The notes under the pieces: model-generated
Database searches by the model: none
Told to the model about the DNA's origin: nothing
The model's input: only the letters and a program-made list of their open reading frames with translations
Part shown: positions 55,258 to 63,713 of the stretch, one piece after another
How the letters are laid out: every line of letters begins with the position of its first letter
How positions within the stretch are numbered: position 1 is the first letter of the stretch
Assembly: GCA_965246785.1 (NCBI GenBank)
Contig: CBDFFM010000020.1
Span: 266,796 to 330,795 of the forward strand
Direction: 5' to 3'
From: UBA1952 sp965246785
GTDB taxonomy: Bacteria > Bacteroidota > Bacteroidia > Chitinophagales > Chitinophagaceae
Length of the DNA: 64,000 nucleotides
Position numbers and translations under genes: made by a program

Positions 55258-56607
55258 CTAGCCGCGTAGAGTTGATAATGGAGAAAACAACAATGCAGAC
55301 TGCAAACAGAGCGGTTTGCGCCAGATAAACACCGACTCATAAAACTCGCCTGCCCTCCTGCCCGTCCGGCGGTTCACTTGGCGCGTCACTACTGCCTCCT
55401 GCTCCACGCCGGCTAGCTCCGCAATCGTGGGATACAGGTTATCCTTATCGCCCGCAACCACAATCAGCCTCCCGCCTGGCCTGATGCTGCGCAGGGCGTT
55501 TTTGAATACAAGGGCCATATCATTCACATAAGCCTCCCTTGCCTTCTTGCCCGCGCCATTGGCCGCTGGCCCTATCTCCTGCGCACGGTTGTCTTCCAGC
55601 CCCAGCAGGTGATAAGCATAGGAATGCTGCTCATGATAATCAATAAGGCCCACATAAGGCGGGCTGGTGATGAGGCCATCTACAGGCGGGATTGTTGCAT
55701 AGCGGCTGTCTTCATGATGCACAGAAATGGAGGCAGACGTTCTGAGCGCGGCATATGCTTCTATGCGCTGCAGCGTATCAAGGCTGTAACGTCGCAGGAA
55801 TTTATACGCTTCAGTTGTAGGTAAGCAGGTGCGGGAATGCTTGTAGCAATGATAAGGCTGCGTCTGGGGCTTCTTCGGAAAGTCTAAGTCAAAGTGGGTG
55901 GTCAGCCGCGCTGAGCGCGCTGCCCGAGACAGGATGACTTTAAGCAAATCCCCGTATTGATACTCTGGAATCAGGCTGCGGAAGGCCAGCAATTCGGAAA
56001 GCGCCTGTGGCGCAAACCATGCCTTCAGGTAGGCATTGTCCGCTGGGAACGCGCCTGGCAGCTCCGCTTCCGCGCTGAATAATGTTGGCCCCGCATTCCT
56101 AAGCGTCATAGCTTCCACACGGCGCAGGATGTCTGTTACTTCCCGCCTCGCCGCCTCAATATCATAAGTGTCTGTTTTAACCTTGCAGAGTAAAACATTG
56201 AAGGCAGAAACGTCATAGCCAACGCTTCCTATACCCAGTTCCGCCGCCTGCACCAGCGTGGTGCCGGAACCGGCAAAGGGGTCTAACACGATCTGCCCGG
56301 GCCGGAAATACTTGCGCAGGAAAATCTCCACTAACTGCGGGATGTATTTGCCGAGGTAAGGATGGAGCCGGTGAACGTGCTTGGTGCGCTCCCTTTCGGG
56401 CAGATCTTGCTCGCGCCAGTTCAAGTTAAGGGCGGAAAGGGGCGTTTCCGCACTTACGCCAGAAGCTGTTGTAGGCGCGGCCTTGGGAATTGATGTGGCA
56501 ATATCCTGCATTGGCGCTTGGAGCATCTCTTGCTTTTCACATAACCCGGGGTTGTCTTCACCAGCGGCCTTGCTTCTGAAATTGTGACGGCGATGATGTT
56601 TACTCAT
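55258..56607 (-). CDS. DNA methyltransferase (amino-methylating type)
   Basis: The start at 56607 gives 449 residues. The SAM-binding motif LDPFAGSGTT (about residues 108-117) comes before the catalytic motif TSPPYVGLIDYH (about 314-325), and VILSRAARSARLT and SIRPGGRLIVVAGD are further family phrases. SPPY marks N4-cytosine or N6-adenine methyltransferases. The first 8 bp overlap the end of the VirD4-like ATPase gene (ATGAGTAA), so the two proteins are translated together. No restriction endonuclease is adjacent; it may be an orphan or a modification enzyme that marks DNA handled by the ATPase (inference). The last 17 or so residues beyond ESVFIWRK look like an unselected extension. Confidence 0.9.
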   Translation of the reverse strand: MSKHHRRHNFRSKAAGEDNPGLCEKQEMLQAPMQDIATSIPKAAPTTASGVSAETPLSALNLNWREQDLPERERTKHVHRLHPYLGKYIPQLVEIFLRKYFRPGQIVLDPFAGSGTTLVQAAELGIGSVGYDVSAFNVLLCKVKTDTYDIEAARREVTDILRRVEAMTLRNAGPTLFSAEAELPGAFPADNAYLKAWFAPQALSELLAFRSLIPEYQYGDLLKVILSRAARSARLTTHFDLDFPKKPQTQPYHCYKHSRTCLPTTEAYKFLRRYSLDTLQRIEAYAALRTSASISVHHEDSRYATIPPVDGLITSPPYVGLIDYHEQHSYAYHLLGLEDNRAQEIGPAANGAGKKAREAYVNDMALVFKNALRSIRPGGRLIVVAGDKDNLYPTIAELAGVEQEAVVTRQVNRRTGRRAGEFYESVFIWRKPLCLQSALLFSPLSTLRG

Positions 56608-57958
56608 GGCCTGCTTCTCCATCCCCTAAAAGTGATTGCTGCTTTAGCGCATTCTCTTCTTTTCTTTCCGGCGATATTGTCTCTCTGCGCTCCGGTTCAA
56701 TCTTGGCTACCTGGCCTGCATTCTTTGGCCGGCCATACTTCACTCTGGAACGGGCAATGATGCTGTCTTTGTACGATGTCCCTTTCTCTTTCAGCGGCAG
56801 CGTTTCGGCAGAAAAGGGCGCGGATACCATGCCGTCAATGAGCAGCTTGAGATAGATGTTGTAGGCCGGCAGGTTCACTAAATCATGCTCGCCTATTTCA
56901 GGCTGAAACTCCTGCGCCATTTGCGCCGCATCCGACCAGCCCAGCCGGAAGGAAATGATGGTGCCGACGTTGCCAAAGATGGCCGCCCGCACTTCCTCGC
57001 TGATTTGTTCGGTGTACTGATGGGCCAGGAAGAGCGAGAGCTTGTATTTTCTGGCTTCTGCGAGGATGTCTGCAAAGGAAGAGCTGATGAAGGACTGCAC
57101 CTCGTCCACATAGAGATAGAAGGGGCGGCGCTCCCCTTCCGGCTGTACGGCTCTGTGTAATGCCGCAAGCTGGATGGAGGTTACAAGGATACTGCCAAGC
57201 AGGCTTGCAGCATCTTCTCCGATTTTTCCTTTGGAGAGGTTGGCAATAAGTATTTTGCCGCTGTCCAGCACATGCTGCATCCGGAAGCTTCTGACCTTTT
57301 GACCAAGGATGCTTCTGAGTACCTCGCTTGAGGCAAAGACCCCCATTTTGTTCAGGATTGGGGATATGGCATCGTTCCTGAATGAAGGCGTGTATCGTTC
57401 ATATTCTCCTTTCCAGAAAGCCAGGATGCGGTTGTCATTGATGTAGGAAAGTACATGGCCCCTGAACTCAGGACTGGTAAGGAGTGGCTGAATGTCTAAG
57501 AGCGTTGCATCCGGGTAGCTCAGCAGGGAGAGCAACGAAAAGCGCAGGATATATTCCAGTCTTGGGCCCCAAGAGTCTGCCCATATCTTTTTGAAAGTGG
57601 CAATGAGGCCGGAGGCAACGAGATGATGGAAGCTTGGGTGAACGCCATGGAGCGGATTGAAGGCGATTGGATGCGCTGTGTCCGCTGCATTGAAGTAGAT
57701 GACGTCTTCTGTTCTGTGCTCAGGAACATAGTCCAGCACGCTTTCGGCTATGTCTCCGTGCGGGTCTATGACGGCAAGGCCATTGCCTCGCTCAATATCT
57801 GAGATGGCCATGTTCTGTAGCAGCGTGCTCTTGCCTACTCCGGTCTTACCAATGACGTAGATGTGGCCTAAGCGGTCGCCGTCCCAGATTCCGAATTCCT
57901 GATGTGCGCTTCTGAAGTTAGTTGTGCCGATGGGCGTTAAGTCTCGTGCGTTATGCAT
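56600..57958 (-). CDS. VirD4/HerA-like ATPase coupled to a methyltransferase gene
   Basis: The ATG at 57958 gives MHNARDLTPIGTTNFRSAHQ and 452 residues. Walker A is GKTGVGKST (about 38-46), LAVIDPHGDIAESVL follows, Walker B is FYLYVDEVQSF, and ARKYKLSLFLAHQYTEQISE and GTIISFRLGWSDAAQM complete the VirD4/HerA motor pattern. It lacks membrane helices and the nuclease-like tail of the other ATPases here. Genes: ATPase first, methyltransferase overlapping by 8 bp. A diverged, broken copy lies at 52622-53360. It could move or process DNA for the element. Confidence 0.88.
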   Translation of the reverse strand: MHNARDLTPIGTTNFRSAHQEFGIWDGDRLGHIYVIGKTGVGKSTLLQNMAISDIERGNGLAVIDPHGDIAESVLDYVPEHRTEDVIYFNAADTAHPIAFNPLHGVHPSFHHLVASGLIATFKKIWADSWGPRLEYILRFSLLSLLSYPDATLLDIQPLLTSPEFRGHVLSYINDNRILAFWKGEYERYTPSFRNDAISPILNKMGVFASSEVLRSILGQKVRSFRMQHVLDSGKILIANLSKGKIGEDAASLLGSILVTSIQLAALHRAVQPEGERRPFYLYVDEVQSFISSSFADILAEARKYKLSLFLAHQYTEQISEEVRAAIFGNVGTIISFRLGWSDAAQMAQEFQPEIGEHDLVNLPAYNIYLKLLIDGMVSAPFSAETLPLKEKGTSYKDSIIARSRVKYGRPKNAGQVAKIEPERRETISPERKEENALKQQSLLGDGEAGHE

Positions 57959-58062
57959 GAAATAAAGCATAGACAAAACGAAAAACTTTTAGCACCAGAG
58001 AGATGTTCTCATTACTGAGAAATTAACCACTTCTCCTTCAGTCTCAGTGAGAGTTGACGAAT
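57959..58062. other. Probable junction between Bacteroidota and cyanobacterial DNA
   Basis: To the left are Bacteroidota-type mobile genes; to the right is a cyanobacterial gene whose coding sequence is cut in the middle of a domain (see 58044-59798). HIP1 (GCGATCGC) sites occur only to the right. The exact joint probably lies near 58060, where DIADI... of the truncated domain turns into an unrelated end. It may be an assembly error. Confidence 0.7.
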
Positions 58063-59798
58063 GATTGTATATCCGCGATATCTCCAATATTGGTGGTGCG
58101 CGTCAGATCAAACGGAAAGGCGGGACCGTCATACTCCATCTTGTACAACATCATCCGGACAGCACAGCGATCGCCAAGTGGAACGATCGCGACACGGCTG
58201 ATGTCTGATAATTTGCATTTGTATTGGAACAGCACACCAGACCGAGGTGGTATTTTAACTCGGCTTTCCAGCCCGTTGTTGCCAATCATCATGGTGCGGA
58301 AGGGGATATGGGGATAAAGCGGATCTTCGTAGACACCCCCTGGCATGGCTTTAAGTGCGCTACGCACCTCCTGCCACATGGGATGGATGTTGTACTCGTG
58401 GTCTGATTCGTTGATCGCCCAAAGGTGGTGTTCGTCCGCTTGCAAAATCCCCACATGCCCGTCATAAAACAAAAGTTGTTCGTGTGAGTGCGAAAAGAGA
58501 TTGAAGACGGCGCTGTATTCCAGGTCGGCACCAGGGGGAATGTCCACTGTGGTTTCGATCTTAATATCGTCTTGGACTGCAAAGAAGGGCAGCGTCCCTT
58601 GCTGGGCATGCTTCGCAAGGTATATCCCCGGTATCAATCCTGCCTTACTTTGCAGTGCAGTTTGCAGCGACTGCCAATAGGGAGCGATGGTGTAGCTGTA
58701 TTGTGATGGATTGACGATCCGCAAACGCTTCTCTTCGATACAGGCACAGACACGGAAGCCTGCATTGTCAAGGTAGATGGGGACTTCATTCGGCTGCCGT
58801 TCGCGTTGTTTTTCTTTTTCCAATTCGTCTTTGTCGATCTCGAATAAGTGCAGGTCGATCGCCTGATACATGAGGCGGTGACCGATTGTGTTGGGGTGAG
58901 ATGGGTCGAAGGATATCCCCACTTTCCAGTTTCCTTGCCCATTATCCACTGCTGCCAACCAATCCAGTACCGGAACGCCCCAATTCAGCATGCGGTTGTG
59001 TGTTTCCCTTAGCAGCCAGTTATGTTCGGGGGAATAGTCGCCATTGGGATAAACCCCGCCCAGAATCGGACGTGCTCCCATGTCCCACGTCATTTTCACA
59101 AGCTGCTGCAAGCCACTTTCAAACCGTCGCTGTACTGCCCGTCGTTCGTGAGGGGGGCAGTAGGCTAACCCTTCGTTGCCCAAAGACAGCGCAATAATCA
59201 CCAGATCCGGTTGTTCTGGCATGACGACTGACGTAAATCGGTCGAGCGTTTTGCTCACATTCGCTCCCACCTCCGACACATTCACCAGTTGATGCCCGTA
59301 TTTTTGCTGCAAAGCCTGTCCCAACAGCCATGCCCAACCTCTCAACAGCCAAGCTTTATGACCTAATGCCACGGAACTGCCAATGACCACGATTTTTAGC
59401 CGACAAGACCCTTCGTCTTGGGGCATCCTCACAGCAGGCTCCTTAATGTATCCGAACGGATAAGGCTGCAGATAACCGAATGCGCCATCATCCACAACAA
59501 TACTGTTGGACCTTACGTCAGAGTCGATCGGCACCCAGCGGTTTGGACCTAGAGCTTCCCATTTGACGCTGCCGTTTGCATCGAGACGTAGGTACTTATA
59601 TTCAATCTGGCGATCGCCTGACTTCAAAGACGGCTGAATGTCGATTTCTGTGTCTGTCCACCATAAAGGATAGCGCTCGGCACTTGTCCGGAGGTGGACA
59701 CATCTCGTGACATCCCACAATCCCAACTCGGGAGTAGAACCGACGAGCTGAATGGATTCGCCTATTTGCGTATATGCACTGACCTGAAATTGATACAT
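58044..59798 (-). CDS. CBM20-SGNH hydrolase protein, truncated in a DUF1796-like domain
   Basis: The N-terminus (about 1-105) is a starch-binding CBM20-like domain (ESIQLVGSTPELGLWDV, IEYKYLRLDANGSVKWE). An SGNH/GDSL hydrolase domain (about 130-335) follows with IVVIGSSVALG, LVIIALSLGNEG, GGVYPNGDY and the catalytic FDPSHPNTIGH. Two beta-rich repeats come next, and then the beginning of a DUF1796-like domain (VPLGDRCAVRMMLYKMEYDG, PAFPFDLTRTTNIGD). That domain stops after about 45 residues with QSFVNSH, far short of its normal length. The cut lies at the taxonomic junction. The intact gene presumably encodes a carbohydrate-binding esterase fused to a third domain. Confidence 0.8.
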   Translation of the reverse strand: MYQFQVSAYTQIGESIQLVGSTPELGLWDVTRCVHLRTSAERYPLWWTDTEIDIQPSLKSGDRQIEYKYLRLDANGSVKWEALGPNRWVPIDSDVRSNSIVVDDGAFGYLQPYPFGYIKEPAVRMPQDEGSCRLKIVVIGSSVALGHKAWLLRGWAWLLGQALQQKYGHQLVNVSEVGANVSKTLDRFTSVVMPEQPDLVIIALSLGNEGLAYCPPHERRAVQRRFESGLQQLVKMTWDMGARPILGGVYPNGDYSPEHNWLLRETHNRMLNWGVPVLDWLAAVDNGQGNWKVGISFDPSHPNTIGHRLMYQAIDLHLFEIDKDELEKEKQRERQPNEVPIYLDNAGFRVCACIEEKRLRIVNPSQYSYTIAPYWQSLQTALQSKAGLIPGIYLAKHAQQGTLPFFAVQDDIKIETTVDIPPGADLEYSAVFNLFSHSHEQLLFYDGHVGILQADEHHLWAINESDHEYNIHPMWQEVRSALKAMPGGVYEDPLYPHIPFRTMMIGNNGLESRVKIPPRSGVLFQYKCKLSDISRVAIVPLGDRCAVRMMLYKMEYDGPAFPFDLTRTTNIGDIADIQSFVNSH

Positions 59799-60596
59799 AT
59801 GTTTCTTGCTGATTTAGAGATCCGACCCTAGATAGGAAGGTGGCATCCTCAAAGCTGCTTTGACATTACCACATCTCATATCTTGCACCACACGGTTGTT
59901 GCAAGATCGGAGCAACAAAAAGCTGAGGCGCGATCGTCGGGTGGGCACTGCCCACCGACCCCTGAGGAGGAGAAGGGGTAGTTACTGCTAGCTAATTGCT
60001 ACCCCTTATTACTCAAAGATAGACAAAAAAGGGTAGCTTTTTGTGTTAAAGTGGAAATATCGGTAGCGCGAAACGCTTTGCAGACTCTAACGAAGCTCTC
60101 GTAAACACGTCGTTGCATACAAGCCGATTTTCATTTTGGTTACGAAGTTTAGTAGTAACCGAAGCTTGCACCCAATCTAACAGGTTCTACTGGCAACGGC
60201 TTGGCGAACACCGTTCGTACCATCAATAAGATGGTTAAAAGGACGAATAAAGCTTCGGCACAAGCAAGGGAGTGTATGCCCTGTCAGGTAGTGAAGGCGT
60301 AAATCCTTCAGGGGAGGGAAGATTGACCGCTATCTTTCCGGTTGACCAGATTTATCCACTTGTGGGTAAGTTTGGATAGACTTTATTGAGCGGTAAGATG
60401 TCAGACATAGAACTTTTATAGCCCACATTCCGCACTCCCCACTGTCACAATCGGTTTTTACTGATTTTTCAGGTGCGGCGATGCTATATATAATACTCTT
60501 AATCCTAGAAAAAAGTATTGCTAACTACATCTTTCTCAGTAAGATAGAGTATATTTAATTACGATATAAAATGTTTTTTCTAAGCAATTATGCTAG
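59799..60596. other. Cyanobacterial intergenic region with repeat motif
   Basis: No convincing gene is seen over about 800 bp. GTGGGCACTGCCCAC at 59941-59955 is the core of the inverted repeat found intact at 63383-63438. Several short stem-loops (for example around 60000 and 60220) and remnants of repeated sequence suggest old mobile-element DNA, but I cannot name the element. Confidence 0.5.
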
Positions 60597-60764
60597 ATGA
60601 CAGTCCAGGGTGCGGAACGTGGGATCAAACTCACAGGGGATCGCAAACCGATTGTTACGACTGTGCATGAATATGGTTGGTGGGAATGGCAACCAAAGGG
60701 TATTCCACCGCAACTCGTGGAATGGTTGAAGATCTGGGGACTGCTTTCGGTGTTGGGTTGTTAG
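60597..60764 (+). pseudogene. Possible N-terminal gene fragment, 55 aa
   Basis: A short frame encodes TVQGAERGIKLTGDRKPIVT, then TVHEYGWWEWQPKGIPPQLV and a hydrophobic end. HEYGWWEWQP looks like a piece of a larger conserved protein, possibly a glycosyltransferase-like enzyme, but this is uncertain. The rest is missing. It probably represents a deleted gene upstream of the YihY-family gene. Confidence 0.4.
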
Positions 60765-60890
60765 TTGTTAGAATGTATATTATACCTCAAAGACGATACA
60801 CCAATGCCTTGGGGAAGATGTGGGAAATCCAGGATATTTGCTATCGATTAAATTGAGAGGGTAGCTCATCCGGCAAAAGGAGACTCGTTG

Positions 60891-61907
60891 ATGAATTTAA
60901 GGGCGATTTGGGAGTTGTTCCAAGAGGCATTTGACCAATGGAATAAAGATAAAGTGTCGCGGTTGTCCGCTGCATTAGCTTATTACACGATTTTTTCCAT
61001 CGCCCCATTACTGATTATTGTGATTGCGATCGCTGGAGCTGTATTTGGAGAAGATGCGGCTAGGGGCGCAATTGAGGTGCAACTTCGAGGTTCAGTCGGT
61101 AGTGCTGCAGCTCAAGTCATCCAGACAGCGATTCAAAATGCCAGTAAGCCACAGCAGAGTACTGTCGCCTCCATTATCAGTGTCGTAGTACTCTTATTTG
61201 GTGCTACTGGTGTATTTACTGAGTTACAAAATTCTTTAAATACAATTTGGGGAGTGCAGCCAAAACCAGGCGGTGCTGTGAAAAACATGCTTCGCCAACG
61301 CTTTTTGTCGTTCGGGATGGTGCTAGGTATTGGCTTTTTACTTCTCGTTTCCCTGGTGATTAGCGCGGTGTTGGCAACTGTAGTTAATTACTTTGGCAAA
61401 CTGCTACCAGATATCCATTTTATCTTGCACACTATCAACTTTATCGTTGGTTTTGCCGTCACCACGGTGCTGTTTGGACTAATTTTCAAAGTTCTGCCAG
61501 ATGTCAAAATTACTTGGCGTGATGTTTTGACGGGAGCAGCCCTCACTGCACTTTTGTTCTCTATCGGTAGGTTTTTATTAGCAGAGTATCTGGGTCAGAG
61601 CAGTTTTGGCTCAACCTATGGAGCAGCTGGCTCGATAGTAGCTTTCCTCGTTTGGGTTTATTATACTGCCCAGATTCTATTTTTCGGCGCGGAATTTACC
61701 CAGGTTTATGCCAGAAAATACGGTTCTCGCATTGTACCAGATAAAAATGCCATTCCCCTAACTGAGAAAATTCGCACTCAGCAAGGGATGAAACCCAATC
61801 AGAATAAACAAACGAGGCAACAAAAGCCATCCTCTAACTGGGTTAATCGCCTACTACGCCGCTTTACACAACCAAAGCGCTTAAAACGCAGAAGAAAAAA
61901 TGGCTAA
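60891..61907 (+). CDS. YihY/BrkB-family membrane protein
   Basis: The ATG at 60891 follows an AAAAGGAG ribosome-binding site. The 338-residue protein has about six membrane helices with the family signatures LSAALAYYTIFSIAPLLIIV, VVVLLFGATGVFTELQNSLN, SFGSTYGAAGSIVAFLVWVY and ILFFGAEFTQVYARKYG. The C-terminus is a long basic tail (KQTRQQKPSSNWVNRLLRRF...KRRRKNG). Members are inner-membrane proteins once misnamed ribonuclease BN; their true function is unsettled. HIP1 sites inside the gene support a cyanobacterial origin. Confidence 0.95.
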   Translation: MNLRAIWELFQEAFDQWNKDKVSRLSAALAYYTIFSIAPLLIIVIAIAGAVFGEDAARGAIEVQLRGSVGSAAAQVIQTAIQNASKPQQSTVASIISVVVLLFGATGVFTELQNSLNTIWGVQPKPGGAVKNMLRQRFLSFGMVLGIGFLLLVSLVISAVLATVVNYFGKLLPDIHFILHTINFIVGFAVTTVLFGLIFKVLPDVKITWRDVLTGAALTALLFSIGRFLLAEYLGQSSFGSTYGAAGSIVAFLVWVYYTAQILFFGAEFTQVYARKYGSRIVPDKNAIPLTEKIRTQQGMKPNQNKQTRQQKPSSNWVNRLLRRFTQPKRLKRRRKNG

Positions 61908-61940
61908 TTGCTAATGGCTAATGGGGAATGGGGAATGAGG

Positions 61941-61998
61941 ACAACAACCAACAACTAACAACTAACAACTAACAACTAACAACTAACAACTAACAACC
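61941..61998. repeat. Heptanucleotide tandem repeat (AACAACT)n
   Basis: About seven or eight imperfect copies of AACAACT/AACTAAC lie between the YihY-family gene and purB. Short tandem repeats of 7 bp are typical of filamentous cyanobacteria. Confidence 0.9.
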
Positions 61999-62042
61999 AA
62001 CAATCCCTAGTAAAATATGACGGTTGTACTTTATGGCTGACT

Positions 62043-63338
62043 GTGATTGAGCGTTATACCTTGCCTGAGATGGGCAATCTGTGGACGGAAGCCTATAAGC
62101 TAAAAACCTGGTTGTCAGTTGAAATCGCTGTCTGTGAGGCTCAGGCTGAGTTAGGTTACATTCCTGTTGAGGCGGTTGAGGAAATTAATGCCAAGGCAAA
62201 TTTTGACCCGAAGCGGGTGTTGGAAATTGAAGCTGAAGTCCACCACGATGTCATTGCCTTCTTGACAAATGTCAACGAGTATGTAGGTGATGCAGGACGC
62301 TACATTCACTTAGGTTTAACCAGTTCGGATGTGTTGGATACGGCTTTAGCACTGCAACTGGTTGCTAGTCTTGATTTATTACGGCAACGCTTAGAAGATT
62401 TGATTCAAGCCATTCGCGAAAAAGCAAAGGAACATCGCTACACGGTGATGGTTGGACGTTCCCACGGAATTCACGCCGAACCTATTACCTTTGGTTTTAA
62501 GCTAGCTGGATGGTTGGCAGAAGTATTGCGACATCAAGAACGGCTGACAAGTCTCCGGGAAACAATCGCAGTTGGTAAGATTTCAGGTGCGGTAGGGACT
62601 TATGCCAATGTTGAACCGCGTGTGGAAGCGATCGCTTGCCAAAGACTCGGACTCAAACCCGATACTGCATCAACACAAGTCATTTCACGCGATCGCCATG
62701 CCGACTACGTGCAACAATTAGCCTTACTTGCAGCATCAATTGAACGTTTTGCTGTAGAAATTCGCAATTTGCAAAGAACAGACGTTCTGGAAGTTGAAGA
62801 ATTCTTCGCTAAAGGGCAAAAAGGTTCCTCAGCAATGCCCCACAAGCGTAACCCTATCCGTTCAGAACGGCTCACAGGAATGGCGCGAATTATCCGCAGT
62901 CATGCCATTGCAGCTTTGGAAGATGTTGCATTGTGGCACGAACGGGATATTTCCCACAGTTCGGTAGAACGGGTAATTTTCCCAGATACTTGCATTTTAA
63001 CGCACTTTATGTTAATAGAGATGACCAATTTGGTGAAAAACCTGCTGGTCTATCCAGAGAACATGAAGCGGAATATGAATTGCTATGGCGGCGTCGTGTT
63101 TAGCCAAAGAGTGCTACTTGCTTTGGTAGAAAAGGGAATGAACCGTGAGGAGGCTTATGCAATTGTACAATCATGCGCTCATGCTGCTTGGAATAAGCCC
63201 GATGGCAATTTCCACGCCTTGATTAGCAAAGACCCTCGTATTACCCAAAAGTTGTCACCAGCAGAAATTGAGGCGTGTTTTGACCCGCAGCACCAATTAA
63301 GACATTTAGAAGAGGTTTACCAAAGGTTAGGTATATGA
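62043..63338 (+). CDS. purB: Adenylosuccinate lyase
   Basis: This 431-residue enzyme of the fumarase/aspartase superfamily acts twice in purine synthesis: it splits SAICAR to AICAR and adenylosuccinate to AMP, releasing fumarate. The start is a GTG (MIERYTLPEMGNLWTE). Visible motifs are HHDVIAFLTNV, HLGLTSSDVLDTALALQL, VGRSHGIHAEPITFGFKLAG with the catalytic His, and the superfamily signature GSSAMPHKRNPIRSE with the catalytic Ser loop. Length is normal for the bacterial family. It is a single gene in the cyanobacterial segment, with a HIP1 site in it. Confidence 0.98.
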   Translation: MIERYTLPEMGNLWTEAYKLKTWLSVEIAVCEAQAELGYIPVEAVEEINAKANFDPKRVLEIEAEVHHDVIAFLTNVNEYVGDAGRYIHLGLTSSDVLDTALALQLVASLDLLRQRLEDLIQAIREKAKEHRYTVMVGRSHGIHAEPITFGFKLAGWLAEVLRHQERLTSLRETIAVGKISGAVGTYANVEPRVEAIACQRLGLKPDTASTQVISRDRHADYVQQLALLAASIERFAVEIRNLQRTDVLEVEEFFAKGQKGSSAMPHKRNPIRSERLTGMARIIRSHAIAALEDVALWHERDISHSSVERVIFPDTCILTHFMLIEMTNLVKNLLVYPENMKRNMNCYGGVVFSQRVLLALVEKGMNREEAYAIVQSCAHAAWNKPDGNFHALISKDPRITQKLSPAEIEACFDPQHQLRHLEEVYQRLGI

Positions 63339-63382
63339 TATTGCGCAGACTGGGTTGAGAAACGGATACTGAGGTCGCTCAT

Positions 63383-63438
63383 GTAGGGTGGGCACTGCCC
63401 ACCTTCGGTGTACAAGTGGCGGGCAGTGCCCACCCTAC
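63383..63438. repeat. Inverted repeat with GTAGGGTGGGCACTGCCC arms (MITE-like)
   Basis: The 18-bp arms at 63383-63400 and 63421-63438 are exact complements. The core recurs at 59941. It is a small dispersed element of the kind common in cyanobacteria. Confidence 0.8.
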
Positions 63439-63456
63439 TGTTTCCAATTTCAATAT

Positions 63457-63496
63457 AGGACTTACGCAAATAAACCCGTGTCGGTGCGTAAGTCCT
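63457..63496. repeat. Short inverted repeat AGGACTTACGCA
   Basis: Arms AGGACTTACGCA (63457-63468) and its complement (63485-63496) enclose 16 bp. Such ends resemble those of cyanobacterial IS-derived miniature elements; no transposase is present. HIP1 occurs 40 bp beyond. I see no gene in the rest of 63339-63713. Confidence 0.75.
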
Positions 63497-63713
63497 GGTG
63501 GCAAACATTCAGTAGATCGCAAAGTTCTTTCCAGAAGTGCGATCGCCCTGAGGAAAATCTGTCGGGGGGAAAAGTTAAGGTAGACTCTGAAACTGGTGTC
63601 CACCAGCTTCAACTTTAAGCAAGCCTTTTTTCCATCCCAATTTCAAGCGTTAAAGAAATAGCGGCCCTTGCCTAAAATGGAGAGAGCAAGGGCAATAGTA
63701 CCTTTACTTCACT

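Noticed and set aside
54921..55328. Plus-strand frame of 135 residues
   Set aside because: It has no domain, signal peptide or ribosome site and overlaps the methyltransferase end on the other strand.
57560..57585. TCTTGGGCCCCAAGA palindrome as a further regulator site
   Set aside because: The half-sites are in the opposite order and it lies inside the ATPase coding sequence.
47108..57958. A complete conjugation system
   Set aside because: Only VirD4-like ATPases were found; no relaxase, VirB4 or pilus genes are visible.
61941..61998. Tandem heptamers as a CRISPR array
   Set aside because: The units are 7 bp with no spacers, as in cyanobacterial short tandem repeats.
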